From positions 2,604,001 to 2,668,000 of the forward strand of contig JAPYXD010000555.1 of the NCBI GenBank assembly GCA_030998225.1: DNA of 64,000 bases, read 5' to 3'. The number at the start of each line of letters is the position of its first letter. Positions within the stretch are counted from its first letter, which is position 1. Below the pieces are notes generated by a model. It did no database searches, was not told the DNA's origin, and saw nothing but the letters and a program-made list of their open reading frames with translations. This document shows positions 47,065 to 58,330 of the stretch, in pieces. Both the position numbers and the translations under genes were made by a program. The DNA is from Diplolepis rosae. Lineage: Eukaryota; Arthropoda; Insecta; Hymenoptera; Diplolepididae.

Positions 47065-47608
47065 GCGAACCGGCAAAACGCTACGTTTACGCTAAAGCAT
47101 AAACTTAGCGTAAAGTAGCAATATAACTCATGAAAGTGACAAAACAAATATTTAACATATTTGTGTCCTTATTCTACGCTAAAATTAACGTTAAACGGTA
47201 ATGAAGATATACAATAATTTTATTTTTTAGTGTTAAAAACTAAAAAACATAATACCTGTCACTGAAGGCAGTGCAGTGGTTTATCAGTTTCCATGTCTCT
47301 ACCGTCAGGATTGACTATTGGTTGGAGTGAGACGAAAGTATAGTAGTGTCTCACACAAACCAATAGTCAATTCTGACGGTGGAGATGTTCCGCAAATGGT
47401 GAACTACTGCACTGCCTTCAATGACAGGTATTATGATTTTTTAGTTTTTAATGCTAAAAAATAAAATTATTATATATCTTCATTACCGTTTAACGTTAAT
47501 TTTAACGTAGATTAAGGATACAAACAAGTTAAATATTTATTTTGTCGCTTTCATGAGTTCTATTGATACTTTACGCTGCAGCGTAAACCTAGTGTTCAGC
47601 CGAATCGC
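47065..47608. mobile_element. Foldback element (544 bp)
   Basis: Arms of about 250 bp are complementary from gtttacgctaaag at 47087 to tttacgctgcagcgtaaac at 47570. They include ttaccgtttaacgttaattt, acctgtcattgaaggcagtg and ccaatagtcaattctgacgg. TA lies at 47063-47064 and 47609-47610. The centre is near 47345. No coding frame. Confidence 0.85.
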
Positions 47609-47610
47609 TA

Positions 47611-47861
47611 CACGGAAAGAAATAGTTTGGTAAAGTTTATAAAACTGTTTAAGAGCTGAGGATACAGGCATTTACGGAAAAGAGTTCTGCAAAATTTACA
47701 GCACTTTTTCGTATCAAATGTAGAACATTCAGGAAAAATTATTGAAAGTTCTATATTAATTATAAAAAGTTCTATAAATTTTGTAGAACTTTGTTCCATA
47801 AATGCCTGTATCCTCAACTTTTGAACAGTTCTATAAACTTTATTGAACTTTTTTTTCCGTG
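47611..47861. mobile_element. MITE, CACGG family, copy 2 (251 bp)
   Basis: The ends cacggaaagaaatagtttgg and (inverted) cacggaaaaaaaagttcaat are flanked by TA (47609-47610 and 47862-47863). The arms gatacaggcatttacggaa and agttctataaact match the copy at 11063-11256. Its left TA is shared with the foldback. Confidence 0.88.
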
Positions 47862-48465
47862 TAGGGTAGTGATATTGAAATTGACAATAACTGATAAACA
47901 AGTTGCTTCTATAGGAATATACTACTGTGGGCAAAAACTAAGGTGAATTTTTAATTTAAACTTCGCGGGCTAACCGATTCGGACAAACTCTTTTCTTTTT
48001 TATGTTGGTCCTACTATTACTGATATCTGTGCCAAATTTCATGTCAATGTCATCATTTGTTACATAGTTACGCTTGTGTTTTCTAAACGACTAAAAGTGA
48101 TTTCTTCGATTTTTACAATGTCTGAATTTGTTGAGCAAAGAAGTGCCATTAAATTTTGTTTGCGGAATGAAATTTCAGTTGCGAAAACGTTCAGAATGTT
48201 GCAGAAGGCCTTCGGTGATTTGAACATGTCGCAGAAAAATGTTTATAAGTAGTACAAAGACTTCAAAGAAGGCGGAGAACGTTTTTGCATCACGATAATG
48301 CGCCGTTTCACACTGCACTCGTTCTTCGTGACCATTTCGCCAAAAACTCAACGCATATCGTTCCACAACCACCACCCAAGCAGAAATCATGACACTCTGC
48401 CGACTGTGACGATCGGTTAAATGTTGGTTCGATGTAGGAGATCAACTGTTGATTACCAACGTTGG

Positions 48466-48735
48466 TACAATGTTGGAAAACAATTGGCCCAACCTTATTC
48501 CGACTGTGGAAAAAGTAATTTACCGACAGTGGATGTACAAGGTCTATCCAGTGTCTATTCAGCCCCGGTAGTCGACTGTAAAATACCAGCGTTTGTACAG
48601 TGTTGGATGTACAACAGGCCCAACCTTCTTCCGACTGTGGGAAAAGTAATTTTTCGACAGTAAATGTACAAGGTCCACCCAGTGTCTAATCGACTCTGAT
48701 AATTAACACTGTAAAATACCAGTGTTTGTACAAAG
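48466..48735 (+). repeat. Tandem duplication, two units of ~136 bp
   Basis: gtacaatgttgg...ggcccaacctt...ttccgactgtgg...aaaagtaatttt/accgacagt...atgtacaaggtc at 48466-48600 recurs at 48596-48735 with about 80-90 percent identity by eye. Lies in the subterminal part of the element above. Confidence 0.8.
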
Positions 48736-48752
48736 TTGATTCGACACTGGTA

Positions 48753-49164
48753 CACTCTAAAAAAAGTCTATTGATAGTGAAGTTAGGTTCCTTTCAGAAT
48801 GCATCAATTTAAATTAAGCATATTTCTTTTGTCTATCAACAGAATCGTTTTACTGTTATTGTGGCATTGCTGATAACCGATTTAATATTGGCATTTGTCA
48901 AAGTTGGGCTTCTGTACATTTCTAATATTTATATTAGATAGGTAATATCATACAATTTGTTTTATTTTATCCTCGAAATTATTTTATTTGTACGAGAAAG
49001 AATTTCATTTCAAGACCAAAGGAGATACTTTGACAGTAAAAGGTTAGCATTTGAAACGATAATCGTTCAACTGCTAAAGGATTTCCTCTCATGCCAATTT
49101 TGAATAGAAAATTCTCTAATAGTGAAGGGAATCGTTTGAGAGTCAATAGTATGGTTTTAGAGTG
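48753..49164. mobile_element. CACTCTAAA-ended MITE (412 bp)
   Basis: The ends cactctaaaaaaagtctatt and (inverted) cactctaaaaccatactatt are inserted in the CCCAAGC element next to TA at 48751-48752; the right flank reads TG. The interior is unrelated to the 245-bp MITE, but the terminal octamer is shared. Confidence 0.75.
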
Positions 49165-49700
49165 TGGTCTTCTTTAAGAAATGTCTTTAACCGTTAAACG
49201 TGGATTTAATAATAAAAGTATATAACCAGTATTTTAGAAATGTTGACAACCAGCGTTGAAAATATGTTGCTTACCAGTATTGATACAACGTTGGAAACTG
49301 GTGTTGTACCAACGCAGTACATCGTTATCATTTCGACTGTCCGCCGACAGTCGGAAGTTGGTATCCAACGTTGGATGGACGTTGGTCCGATTGTTAATTT
49401 CTGCTTGGGCATATTCGCCTGATTTGGCTCCGTGTGATTCCGGCTATTCCCCAAACTCAAAAGACCACTCCGAAGACACCGTTTTGACACAATTCAAGAG
49501 ATACAAGCCGAATCGAAGAAGGCTTTGAAGACAATTCCGGAAATCGAATTTAAGAAGTGTTTCGACGATTGGAAAAAACGTTGGCATAAGTGCATTATAT
49601 CGGGAGGTGATTACTTTGAAGGGGATGAAATTGATTTGGATAAATAAATAAAGATTTTTCATTTTATAACAAAATTCACCTTAGTTTTCGTCTACAGTAG

Positions 49701-51177
49701 TATATTTCCATTTCATCTACACTTTTTACTTAATTCTACGATACTGGAAGCACATACAATTTGTAGAAAATAATCATTCCTGTTATTTAGCAACTGTGTG
49801 AAATGTACTCCTTTACCGAAACAGTTCGTACAATTTGACTAAAGTTTTTATATGAATTGTAGATAGTGATCCTTTGAAATTGGGATTATTCTTCATTTGC
49901 TCAATCGCCTGGTAAAATTTTTTTCCGTTAAACTAACGATAAATAGTGTTGAAGGTCTTAATTAAAAATCAATTTCTCACTAGAAATGCTCTAATGTGTT
50001 ATATATTATATAAAATGAAGTAGACAGAAACTTTGAACTTGGCATTCATGGAAGACCCGCCACATACATATACGCTGCTTCAAGTTATTGCCTTCTGGTT
50101 CAGCTTTTCTGATATAAACCGCAATATCCAGAATGGGCTATTCGCGAGAACGTTTCGTGTTTATCCATTGACGTAATATTGCACTTTAATCGCCAAAGAG
50201 ATTCCCATATTCATTCGCTAAATGGAATTTTCGATTTATGGGTAACCTATATTTGGACATTATTTTTTATGTTCTCATTTGGTAGAATTAAATAATATGA
50301 CATTGTAAATTCACGCGAAGCGAGAGATGTTGTCATGATATTTCATAAAACAGTTGTAATTGTACGACAAAAATATTATTTTACATCACTTTTTGTAGCT
50401 TCAATAAGAGTTTTAGCGATCAATAAACGTTTCTATCGTGTTGGATGAAACAATGCTTACTAATAAGTATTTTGAAAGCTGCTTCACAGTAATACTTTAT
50501 AGAGCAGAATCTTCTCGTTTATATAGGAAGATTAAATTGTCGAAGTTATTTCGTAAAACGTAAACTGAAAACAATCCCGCGCCGTGTGGAATGTAGATAG
50601 GAGAAAAGAAAGTTCAGAAGCAAGCTAGGTAAACGAAGAAGAAAATGAAAGAAAAGGAAGAAGAAAGGATGATCCTTGAACAACTCTTCAAGATAGTTAA
50701 CACAGTCGTGCGTGTTCAGGCATAACAATAAGGGTAGTTAATGTCGTGGTAAGACCATAAGCTTCTAACAAAGATGGCATAAATATGATAGAAATTGTAT
50801 ATTTAAACTTCATAAAATAACCAGAAAGATGCATAGCCAAAGAGAAAGGATAGTGTTTATATTGTGGTTGCAGTAAATTCTCCACTTCAAGCGATAACAT
50901 GTTCGCAGAATGTGTCCCTTATAACAAATTCACAATCAGTTCAAGATGTGGCACGTTTTCTTAACTTTAGCTATAGCTATAATACCTTAACTTCAAGATT
51001 TATATGCAACTCTCTGAAACGGAAAAAACTATGGTTTCTTAAGAAGTTGTGATAATTTCTTTTAATTTCTTTTCTCAATGAGAAGACTTTTATCCGTATT
51101 CTTAGTAAGATAAATTCTGATTTTGCAAATTTAACTTTTCTGCAGGCACAATACAAACTGAACTCTCAATTGTATAC
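49701..51177. other. No gene recognised
   Basis: A purine-rich tract lies at 50590-50680. Short frames on both strands (60-67 codons) have no recognisable motif. No repeats noticed. Confidence 0.4.
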
Positions 51178-52082
51178 GGGTCATTCCATATTAGATTGAC
51201 AGTTGATGTCGCAGATTTGAACGAGATAATTTTTTTTCGGTTCTTTATCAACAATAAATAGACACGTATTTTTTTGTTTGGCCAAAAAATTTTTTTTTAC
51301 AAGTATACGATTTTTCGAATTTTCTAAATGATATTTTTTTCCAAATTTGGCCCCTTTCGAAATTTTTTTTTTTTTCTGTGGATTTAGATTCCTTGAAGTC
51401 TCTTATAAAATATGACAATTGAATCAAAATGGCTGGATCATTGATTTGGAAGTTATGGAATTTTTAAGAGCCTCGCGCGGCCTCGCGCGCAATCCGGGCG
51501 ACTCCACATGCGGCGAGCGTTTTACCGGGCGTAAGTTATTAGCGCTAAAAGTAAAGGTAAACGCTCGCCGTGTGTGGAAGCGCCCGGATTGCGCGTGAGG
51601 CCGCGCGAGGCTCTTCAAAATTCCATAACTTCCAAATCAATGATCCAGCCATTTTGATTCAATCGTCATATTTTATAAGAGACTTCAAGGAATCTAAATC
51701 CACAAAAAAAAAAAAAAATTTCGAAAGGGGCCAAATTTGTAAAAAAACAATTTTGCGATTATTTCTTTACTTTTGTATGTTAAAAAATATTTAAACAATT
51801 TTTTCTCAACAATTTCTGTAAAGAAGAGTCAAAACCCTAATTTTCGTAATTTGGAAAAATTTTCCTGCGAACAATTGTTTTCAAGATAAACAGGCTTGAA
51901 AGTGCGCTTGCTATGTCGAAAATATCATTTCTTAGAAAATTCGAAAAATCGTATACTTGTAGAAAAATTTTTTTTTGGCCAAACAAAAAAATACGTGTCT
52001 ATTTAATGTTGATAAAGAACCGAAAAAAAATTATCTGGTTCAAATCTGCGACATCGACTGTCAATCTAATATGAAATGACCC
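51178..52082. mobile_element. Long foldback with GC-rich central stem (905 bp)
   Basis: The ends gggtcattccatattagatt and (inverted) gggtcatttcatattagatt start arms of about 340 bp that match almost perfectly through tgtcgcag, gacacgtattttttt, gaatctaaatccaca and the C+G-rich cctcgcgcggcctcgcgcg. About 170 bp (51745-51920) is present only in the right arm. ATAC occurs just outside both ends (51174-51177 and 52083-52086). The frames at 51424-51794 are arm translations. Confidence 0.9.
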
Positions 52083-52083
52083 A

Positions 52084-52611
52084 TACGTACTTTTTAATCT
52101 ATGAATTTCAAGAAGAGTCTTTCGTCCCCTTCCCGAATCGAAATCTTGGAGCAAGTTTTACATTTTTAGGTACTGCTTACCCCCTGCTTTGATATTTCTC
52201 GAAATATTAAGAACCTGGATTAATCCTTATTTGCTGCTTCTCAAAGCTAAAACCTGATTTAGACTATATATGTTTAGAATATTGGAAACTTTTTAAACTT
52301 GATTTTAATCTTTATCTCCAACATTGCTATTATTATTAGTTTTTATTTGTAATTGTATTGTTATTTAAATAATTTTAAAACTAAAAATTGAACATATAAA
52401 TTATGCGATTACTCAAACTAAAATATACACTGTTAAAAATGTCTGTATTAAACTTCCATGTATTATGTATTCACATGAAATTACTTAACATCTACAATCA
52501 TATAATTTCAATAATTTTAGTATATATATTTTATATAAATTGTTATATCAATAAATTATATATATATAAAATTTATATTAATTATCGATAGTTATAATTA
52601 TATAATAATGA
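52084..52611. other. No gene; extremely A+T-rich at 52370-52620
   Basis: Nearly pure A/T including atatatataaaatttatat. Nothing coding. Confidence 0.5.
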
Positions 52612-52937
52612 TAATTATACAGTTAGAGAGGGAAATGACCGAGCTGGACAAGGTGTCATTTGTATTTAATGACCAACGTTTCGAAGACGCACAGTCTTTC
52701 TCTTCAGGGCCTACTTTTATTCAATTAAAACTAATTATACATTACAATAAAGAAATTGGAATCACAGTTTAGAAATTAAGATTGAAATAAAGAGAATAGC
52801 ATTGAGATTAAAATTACCTTAGAAAGTAGAGGGCGGCGATACATTAATTGTTTACATTCATGGCGAGACATTTGTAAAGTCAAAATATAAAAATTAGTCA
52901 TGTAATTAAATTTTCATTTCTCTCCCTAACTGTATAA
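52612..52937 (-). mobile_element. Fragment resembling a Penelope-like element end
   Basis: Bounded by inverted aattatacagttaga (52611-52625) and its inverse ending at 52937. On the minus strand it carries a hammerhead-like core (52671-52707), of the kind known from the terminal repeats of Penelope-like retroelements. No reverse transcriptase or GIY-YIG frame remains, so the assignment rests on the ribozyme motif alone. Confidence 0.4.
52671..52707 (-). ncRNA. Hammerhead-ribozyme-like core
   Basis: On the minus strand the order is CTGAAGA (52707-52701), stem II AAGAC/GTCTT closing a TGTGC loop, GAAA (52682-52679), a minimal stem III (AC, loop GTTG, GT) and the GTC cleavage triplet (52673-52671). 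These are the conserved parts of a type I hammerhead with very short stem III, as described for Penelope-like elements. CTGAAGA differs by one base from canonical CTGATGA. I could not find a convincing stem I, so self-cleavage is unproven. Confidence 0.5.
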
Positions 52938-54109
52938 TTAACAAACTGGACATACGAACACCCTTTTGAATAATGATAATAATAATAATATAAAAAATAC
53001 TTCTTTTATGTATGTAGTTTGATTTTAGTTGTTTTATTTGATTAGGAAATGCAATTAAAGTCGTAAATGTGGCTTGTACTTAGAGTAATTTTATTATCAC
53101 GATTAATAAATGCAACGATTATGATAAGCGTTATTCTCGTTCCTTATAATTAATGGGAATCGCTATATAGGCTTCATTATTAAAATTCATATCAATAAAG
53201 GTTGTTATAAAAGATATTATTATAATTTTACGAAATTTAAACGAGTTTGAAAAATAACAAAAAGAAGCAATAAAAAACTATTTATTTATTTATTAACACC
53301 AGCCAAATAATTTAAAAAGCCACGATTCAGCAGTAAAGTAGGTTTTAATCTAGCCCCTTGTTTAAGCCTAACTATGCTGAAAAGGACAATTTGTCCATGT
53401 TTGAGAAGTTTTTCAGGGGGGAAAATCACATTGAGTATGCCCCTGCTTTGAACCTGACTTTCAGCAGCAAAAACTGGAAAATTGTTTTCAGATTTCGACT
53501 CGGATTATTATATGAAGTTCACTCTCGAATTTTTTAGAAAAATCTTTTGAAAAGTAATGAATAATGAAATTTTAAAAAGTTTAATAAAAAATAAATATGA
53601 TAATCTGATTTTAGATCAGCATATAATATTTTCACTGAATAGGATATTCTGAATATAAAACGAATAAGGACACATAATCTGTTTGACAGATGGGATGCAA
53701 TATTGTGGGATTAGCAATGTGCAGAATAACAAGAAGATTATTTCAACGCCGAATACGAAAAATGCAACTAAACCAAACGAAAATGGTAGCCGTATTTCAA
53801 AAAATTTGGTTGCGGAGCTATTGTAAATATTGCAACAGCAGAAGCTCAACAGAGGGTTGTTTACTTTACCAAGAAAAAAGGAAAGAGGAGAAAAAGTAGA
53901 ATAAAGCATTCTAAATAACAGAAAATGTCTATCTCCTCGCTGTGAAAAAGCTAACTTTAACTTTTTTAAATATTATTCTCAACTCTAAGATATTGCCGTA
54001 CGTCTACAAACTTGTTGCTGAAAATGGTAAAAATTATTTTTAATAAAATTGCTTAGATTGAGTTTATGAAAATAATGTGTAATTGTGTATGATGAAAATC
54101 TTTCAGGAA
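52938..54109. other. No gene recognised
   Basis: A+T-rich with (TTTA)n near 53282. Overlapping frames at 53616-53909 lack recognisable motifs. Confidence 0.4.
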
Positions 54110-54198
54110 AACAAACGAGTTTTTAAAATGCCAGAGAGAATTCCCGTCATACCTTACAACAACGGGAATTCACTCTGGCATTTTCTAAACTCATCTGT
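54110..54198. repeat. 89-bp hairpin
   Basis: gagtttttaaaatgccagag then agaattcccgt pairs with acgggaattcactctggcat then tttctaaactc, leaving a loop of about 13 nt. It could be a miniature foldback transposon or a microRNA-like precursor; nothing distinguishes these from sequence alone. Confidence 0.7.
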
Positions 54199-55207
54199 TA
54201 GGTCCGTAATTTCATTATGAATAAACTACGAAGTTGGTCACTCAACTATGCTTATAATTTCAAAACATGTATGTAACAATGATTATAAAATTACGAATTT
54301 CGCTAATTACATACATAATTTGTGATACAGAGAAAGAGCAAGATATGATACATAAAATTGCAAGGAAAAAATGTTTCTTCTCTGAAACAGCAAATATTTT
54401 TTACTAAATCTTTTCACCAAGAGAATATGTTTGTAATTGCTAGTTTTTTTTCTGTGTTAGAAATGAAACAAAGCGAGTGACGTTTGTCTCGTTAGAGCAA
54501 ATAATTCGATCACCAGGTCGTGCGTTCTGAATAGCACTTTACTTCCATTTCTTAGTCTTTTAACGGCTTTCGTCTTGTCTTCCAAAGGAGATGACAGAGT
54601 CGAATTGAGAGAAAAATTGTAGAGGTGAAAAAGGTGAAATCAGCAGCGTTGTGAAGTGCGTTTCTCACGTCAAGAGGAAATTCCCCTTACTCTTTTCCAT
54701 TTTCATCCTCATCCTCATCCTCTTTTCGTCTTGAAAGTAGGTGAATTTAATCGAGGAGCAGCAGGAAAAAAAGGAGAGAAAGCTTGCTACGAAGAAGAGC
54801 AATAAGGGAGTAAACATAAATGGAGACAGAAAACCTCGCGAATCTCGTTAAAACTCATGAAGCTGGAATGTCATAATGTAGCACTTTGTGTTCTTCTGCC
54901 AAGACATTTGCTGAGTAATCGCCTTTTATTTTCAGATGATTCAAGTACCTAGTGATATACTGGACTTTTTACGACTTTACCTCTTCATCTTATAGTGAAA
55001 ATATTTTTATGCTGACTTTTTAGTTAGAATAAAAAACAAGTCTCATAAAATTTTGTTTCCTTAACTAAAACAAATGGTCTTTTTCTAGTTTTATCTGATA
55101 AATGAACATAATCATTTTCGCCAGGACACATTTTTTTCTTTCAAATTAGGTTTGCCATCAATTTGATGAATTTGTACATTTTGTTGCGCCAACTTTAAGA
55201 TAAAGCA
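54199..55207. other. No gene recognised
   Basis: 54480-54860 is GC-balanced and purine-rich with no open frame of note. The rest is A+T-rich. Confidence 0.4.
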
Positions 55208-55886
55208 CACTGAGAGAAATCGCTAAAAGTCCGAACAATTATACGCATAGAGTTAGATCGTTTTTAGTTGCGCAAACTAAAGTCACAATTGGGTCAACTA
55301 TATTTATGGTTGGCAAAACTGCCTTTCACCCAACTCTATTTTATAGTTCGTTTCAGACCCAACTACACCTTGAAAGTTGGTTTCGAAATGAATTATAGTT
55401 GTGAAAAACCCATTTTTTGAAGACTTATGGTCTTTTTTTAGATTTTGAATATCTTCAAATATAAGAAAACTCAAAAGATCGTATTCTAACCTCACTTTTG
55501 GACATGGACGATTTCATCCGAAAAACTCTCGAAAATTTCAGGATTTCTCCGTACATAAAAGTTTTTGAAAGTGAGTTTCTATAATAAATATTCTTTGAAC
55601 ATACATCTCATAAACTAGAACACACATTTATGTGACTTGATGAATTATTTCTACATTGGCTTTTAAAAAAAGTTTTATAACGTTGTTTGCAATCTCTGTA
55701 ATATAAACGTCAAATTGAAACCACTTTTCATTAAAGCTGCAACAGATATCTCTCACATTCGTCACATTTTAATCTTCAGAATTTGTTCCAACTCTGCCCT
55801 CGCTGCTGGGACTAAAGCGAACTACGGTTTCATAGTTGTAACGGTCATGGAATCGTAGTTGCTTGTACCGCATTTTTTTCTCAGTG
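55208..55886. mobile_element. TIR element, CACTGAGA ends (679 bp)
   Basis: The short inverted ends cactgagagaaat and (inverted) cactgagaaaaaaat are each next to CA in the flanks. The subterminal regions share weak inverted motifs on gttgc/actatag. No coding content; moderate confidence because the arms are short. Confidence 0.5.
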
Positions 55887-56182
55887 CATACTTCTTTCCA
55901 AGTAATGTGAAAATAAACTATAAGTCAAGGGCATGTGATACTTAGGAAATTATCAAATATTATTGATTTTAGGTTTCTACATGTTTGCTTCTAAAGTACA
56001 TAAAATTTTCTTTTCAAAATTTTTTTTATCATTGTCAAAAGCAAAAGTAGTCTATCTACTTCCGTTTTTATCTTCTCTACCATTACCCAAATTTTAAAAA
56101 CAAAATTTATGTTTTTTGGACAAAAAAATGTAAAAACTGGACCAAATTGTTCACATGAACCTGCTACTTTTCTCTAGAATCA

Positions 56183-57255
56183 CACGGAGAAACTCTTCCT
56201 TATAAAATCTAATATTATTATATTTATTTTAACTAAAAGTCAATAGCAAAGATTAATATCTTTTATGGGAAATTGAAACTAGAAATAAGTGATACCTATA
56301 TAAATAAAAAGTAAAAGTATCAATGCAAGAATTGGTTTTTTGAATAATATAAATTGCAAAATAGTTTAGAGAAAATACCATCGTTAATAGTAATAAACAA
56401 TGAAGAGAGAAAGACTTGAATATTTTGCAATCGAATACTTAATATATTGGAATAGTACGTTGCCAAAATTCCCATTGGAAATGGTAAATGTACTGCCGAG
56501 TGACATCAGATACGCCGAACTTTTCCGATATCATCCGAGAATCGCTCCATGTGCTTGTTATGATTATTTGTCGATACCCTATATAGTAATATATTTGTTT
56601 ACATTTGAATCTGGCTGCTTTCTAACATACGATTTTTTCTAGCAGAGGGACTACCAAGCTTTTTCTCACAAATCGTAAAAGTTTTCACAGTTCAGTGTAT
56701 TGCAGTTGCTATATTGCAAGTGATATATTACTGCGGTAAGTTAATGAATGTGTGCGTTGTGCGGTTAGGTTGAATTGCAATAAATTAGTATTTGAGCGTG
56801 TATTGGTATGTTTACTATTTATATTGATACGTTTATACTTGTATGTAAGTATGTGAAGTTTTTAACTGTGTTTATAAATACTCTTTTTATGTACCTCACA
56901 AAATCTAATAAAAAATGTGGTAATTCGGTTAGACAGAAGATGTGACTTTACTATTGACTTTTGAAAACTTAACATTTTGTTTTAGGAATTAATGAAACAT
57001 TTATTGGGTTTACTTCAATATAATTCGTTCGATGTGTCGATCACGATTTTACTATTTCAGGAAATAAAGTTTGCTTTTGTTTTTAGGCATAAGTACAATT
57101 ATTTCACCATTTTCTCCAATATTATTAGTAACTCCATAGTTTAATATTCAAAATAATAATTTTTAAAAAACTGAAGTTATATCCTTGTTCCCTATTGACT
57201 TCTAGTACAAATAAATAAAATAATACTAAATTTTACAATGAAGAGTTTCTCCGTG
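56183..57255. mobile_element. CACGG-family TIR element (1.07 kb)
   Basis: The ends cacggagaaactcttcctta and (inverted) cacggagaaactcttcattg extend about 40 bp with few differences, through aaatctaatattatt. The ends resemble those of the MITEs at 27418 and 38180. It carries one clean ATG frame (next entry). Confidence 0.8.
56400..56642 (+). CDS. Unrecognised 80-codon frame inside a TIR element
   Basis: ATG-initiated, starting MKRERLEYFAIEYLIYWNST and ending FESGCFLTYDFF. It has a hydrophobic stretch (YLSIPYIVIYLFTF) near the C-terminus that could be a membrane segment, but no motif ties it to a known family. It sits alone, with no detectable promoter or poly(A) signal. A chance frame in an A+T-rich element is the simpler reading. 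Confidence 0.15.
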   Translation: MKRERLEYFAIEYLIYWNSTLPKFPLEMVNVLPSDIRYAELFRYHPRIAPCACYDYLSIPYIVIYLFTFESGCFLTYDFF

Positions 57256-57433
57256 GATATGCCCTTAACAGGTGTAAAAGCCCCTTTTTTAAAATTGTAG
57301 AGGAAAAAGGGAAAAGTTCGTGCAAAAAAGGGGGTAAAAAGGGAATGAATGAAAATGATTTTATAAGCACTAATAATAATTAAATATATGAAAAATCATG
57401 GAATACTTTATGTTTGAGTTATTTTACACCATA

Positions 57434-57773
57434 CAGTAAAACCTCATTTATCGGGACGCCCTTGAAATGTAAACACCTCGGTTATCGGGATTTGGAGGGG
57501 CTCCCCACTACTACCTACAGTCTCATGGTGGGTTGCCATGACTCTTGTTGTATGTTGACATTTAGTAATGGTAACGAAGGTATATATAATACGAAGGTAT
57601 GTAAAAAAATTGACATAATAAAACTCCTGCAAATGAAACATCTGCAAACTATGTCACTATGTACAAGGAGTGGTGGCTGGAGGAGAAACAAAATTTCCCG
57701 ATAAATGAGGTTGCGAAATCCCGATAAGTGAAGATCCCGATAAATGAGTGTCCCGATAAATGAGGTTTTACTT
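57434..57773. mobile_element. pogo/Tigger-like MITE (340 bp)
   Basis: The ends cagtaaaacctcatttatcg and (inverted) aagtaaaacctcatttatcg are flanked by TA (57432-57433 and 57774-57775). The CAGTAAAACCTCATTTATCGGG terminus has the form of pogo-superfamily elements. Several extra cccgataa(a/g)tga motifs crowd the right end, likely extra transposase-binding sites. Frames on both strands are non-protein. Confidence 0.85.
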
Positions 57774-57899
57774 TACTTTATTTAGTTCAACATTTAACTT
57801 ATTACAGTATAAGAAATAAATACTAATGAATAATACATACTAATGCCAAGAGTCTCATGTTTTCTTTTTAATCACTCAATCGATAATTTTACATTTTTT

Positions 57900-58330
57900 A
57901 ATTCTTACTATTGTTGCAATTTTGTTACATTGTTTAATTTTGACTTTTCAACTTCGCGAACTTCCTCAAAAATTTTTACTAATTGTTCAAGAGTATGAGC
58001 TTGTATTTTTTTATTTTTTGATGTTTACTTTAATACAACCAACATATCTTCTGCATCTTTTCATGCTTCTTTATACTCATGTTCGGCAAATTTTAAGTCA
58101 TTTTCTAAACATCTGATAGTTGTTACCTCTTTTTTTAAAATTTTCCGCAATTTCTTTTTCTTTAGCTAATATTTTTTCATCCTTTTCTTTTTGCTTTTTT
58201 ATTTCGTCTTCTTCTTCTCTCTTTTGATCTTCTAAGTATATTTGATAAGAACGATGTAATTTTGCTTCAGACTTCGTATGAAGTGAAAAAATGCGACTCC
58301 AAAAACTGTCTATTCTTTCATTAGCATAAG
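57900..58330 (-). pseudogene. Degenerate charged, coiled-coil-like coding relic
   Basis: On the minus strand ANERIDSFWSRIFSLHTKSE is followed by AKLHRSYQIYLEDQKREEED, then EIKKQKEKDEKILAKEKEIA, then multiple stops. The K/E-rich heptad-like pattern suggests a coiled coil. Context inside a possible transposon suggests an accessory or DNA-binding protein, but I cannot name it. Confidence 0.4.

Larger units (their letters stand above)
48375..49409. mobile_element. TIR element inserted in mariner, CA target duplication
   Basis: cccaagcagaaat begins the left end and its inverse (atttctgcttggg) ends the right. The host sequence reads ...caaccac CA on the left and CA tattcgcc on the right, so exactly two bases (48373-48374 and 49410-49411) appear duplicated. 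Removing it rejoins the PPYSPD codons of mariner. It contains repeated gttgg/ccaac motifs and a tandem repeat. No protein is recognised and the superfamily is undetermined. Confidence 0.8.
48118..49648 (+). pseudogene. mariner transposase, deleted, stopped and split
   Basis: ATG at 48118 opens MSEFVEQRSAIKFCLRNEIS with the helix-turn-helix VAKTFRMLQKAFGDLNMSQK. It ends at TAG in YKxYKDFKEGGE. The deletion joins directly to LHHDNAPFHTALVLRDHFAK (second catalytic Asp) and THIVPQPP. There the insertion 48375-49409 interrupts it. It resumes YSPDLAPCD (third Asp), frameshifts, and finishes KCFDDWKKRWHKCIISGGDY to a TAA at 49648. The first Asp and about 150 residues are lost. Confidence 0.9.
47922..49700 (+). 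mobile_element. Deleted mariner interrupted by another element
   Basis: The ends ctactgtgggcaaaaactaa and (inverted) ctactgtagacgaaaactaa are flanked by TA. Without the 1035-bp insertion it would be about 740 bp, so it was itself internally deleted. Confidence 0.88.

Noticed and set aside
51424..51794. R-rich frames in the GC-rich arms
   Set aside because: They are translations of the two inverted arms of a foldback and mirror each other.
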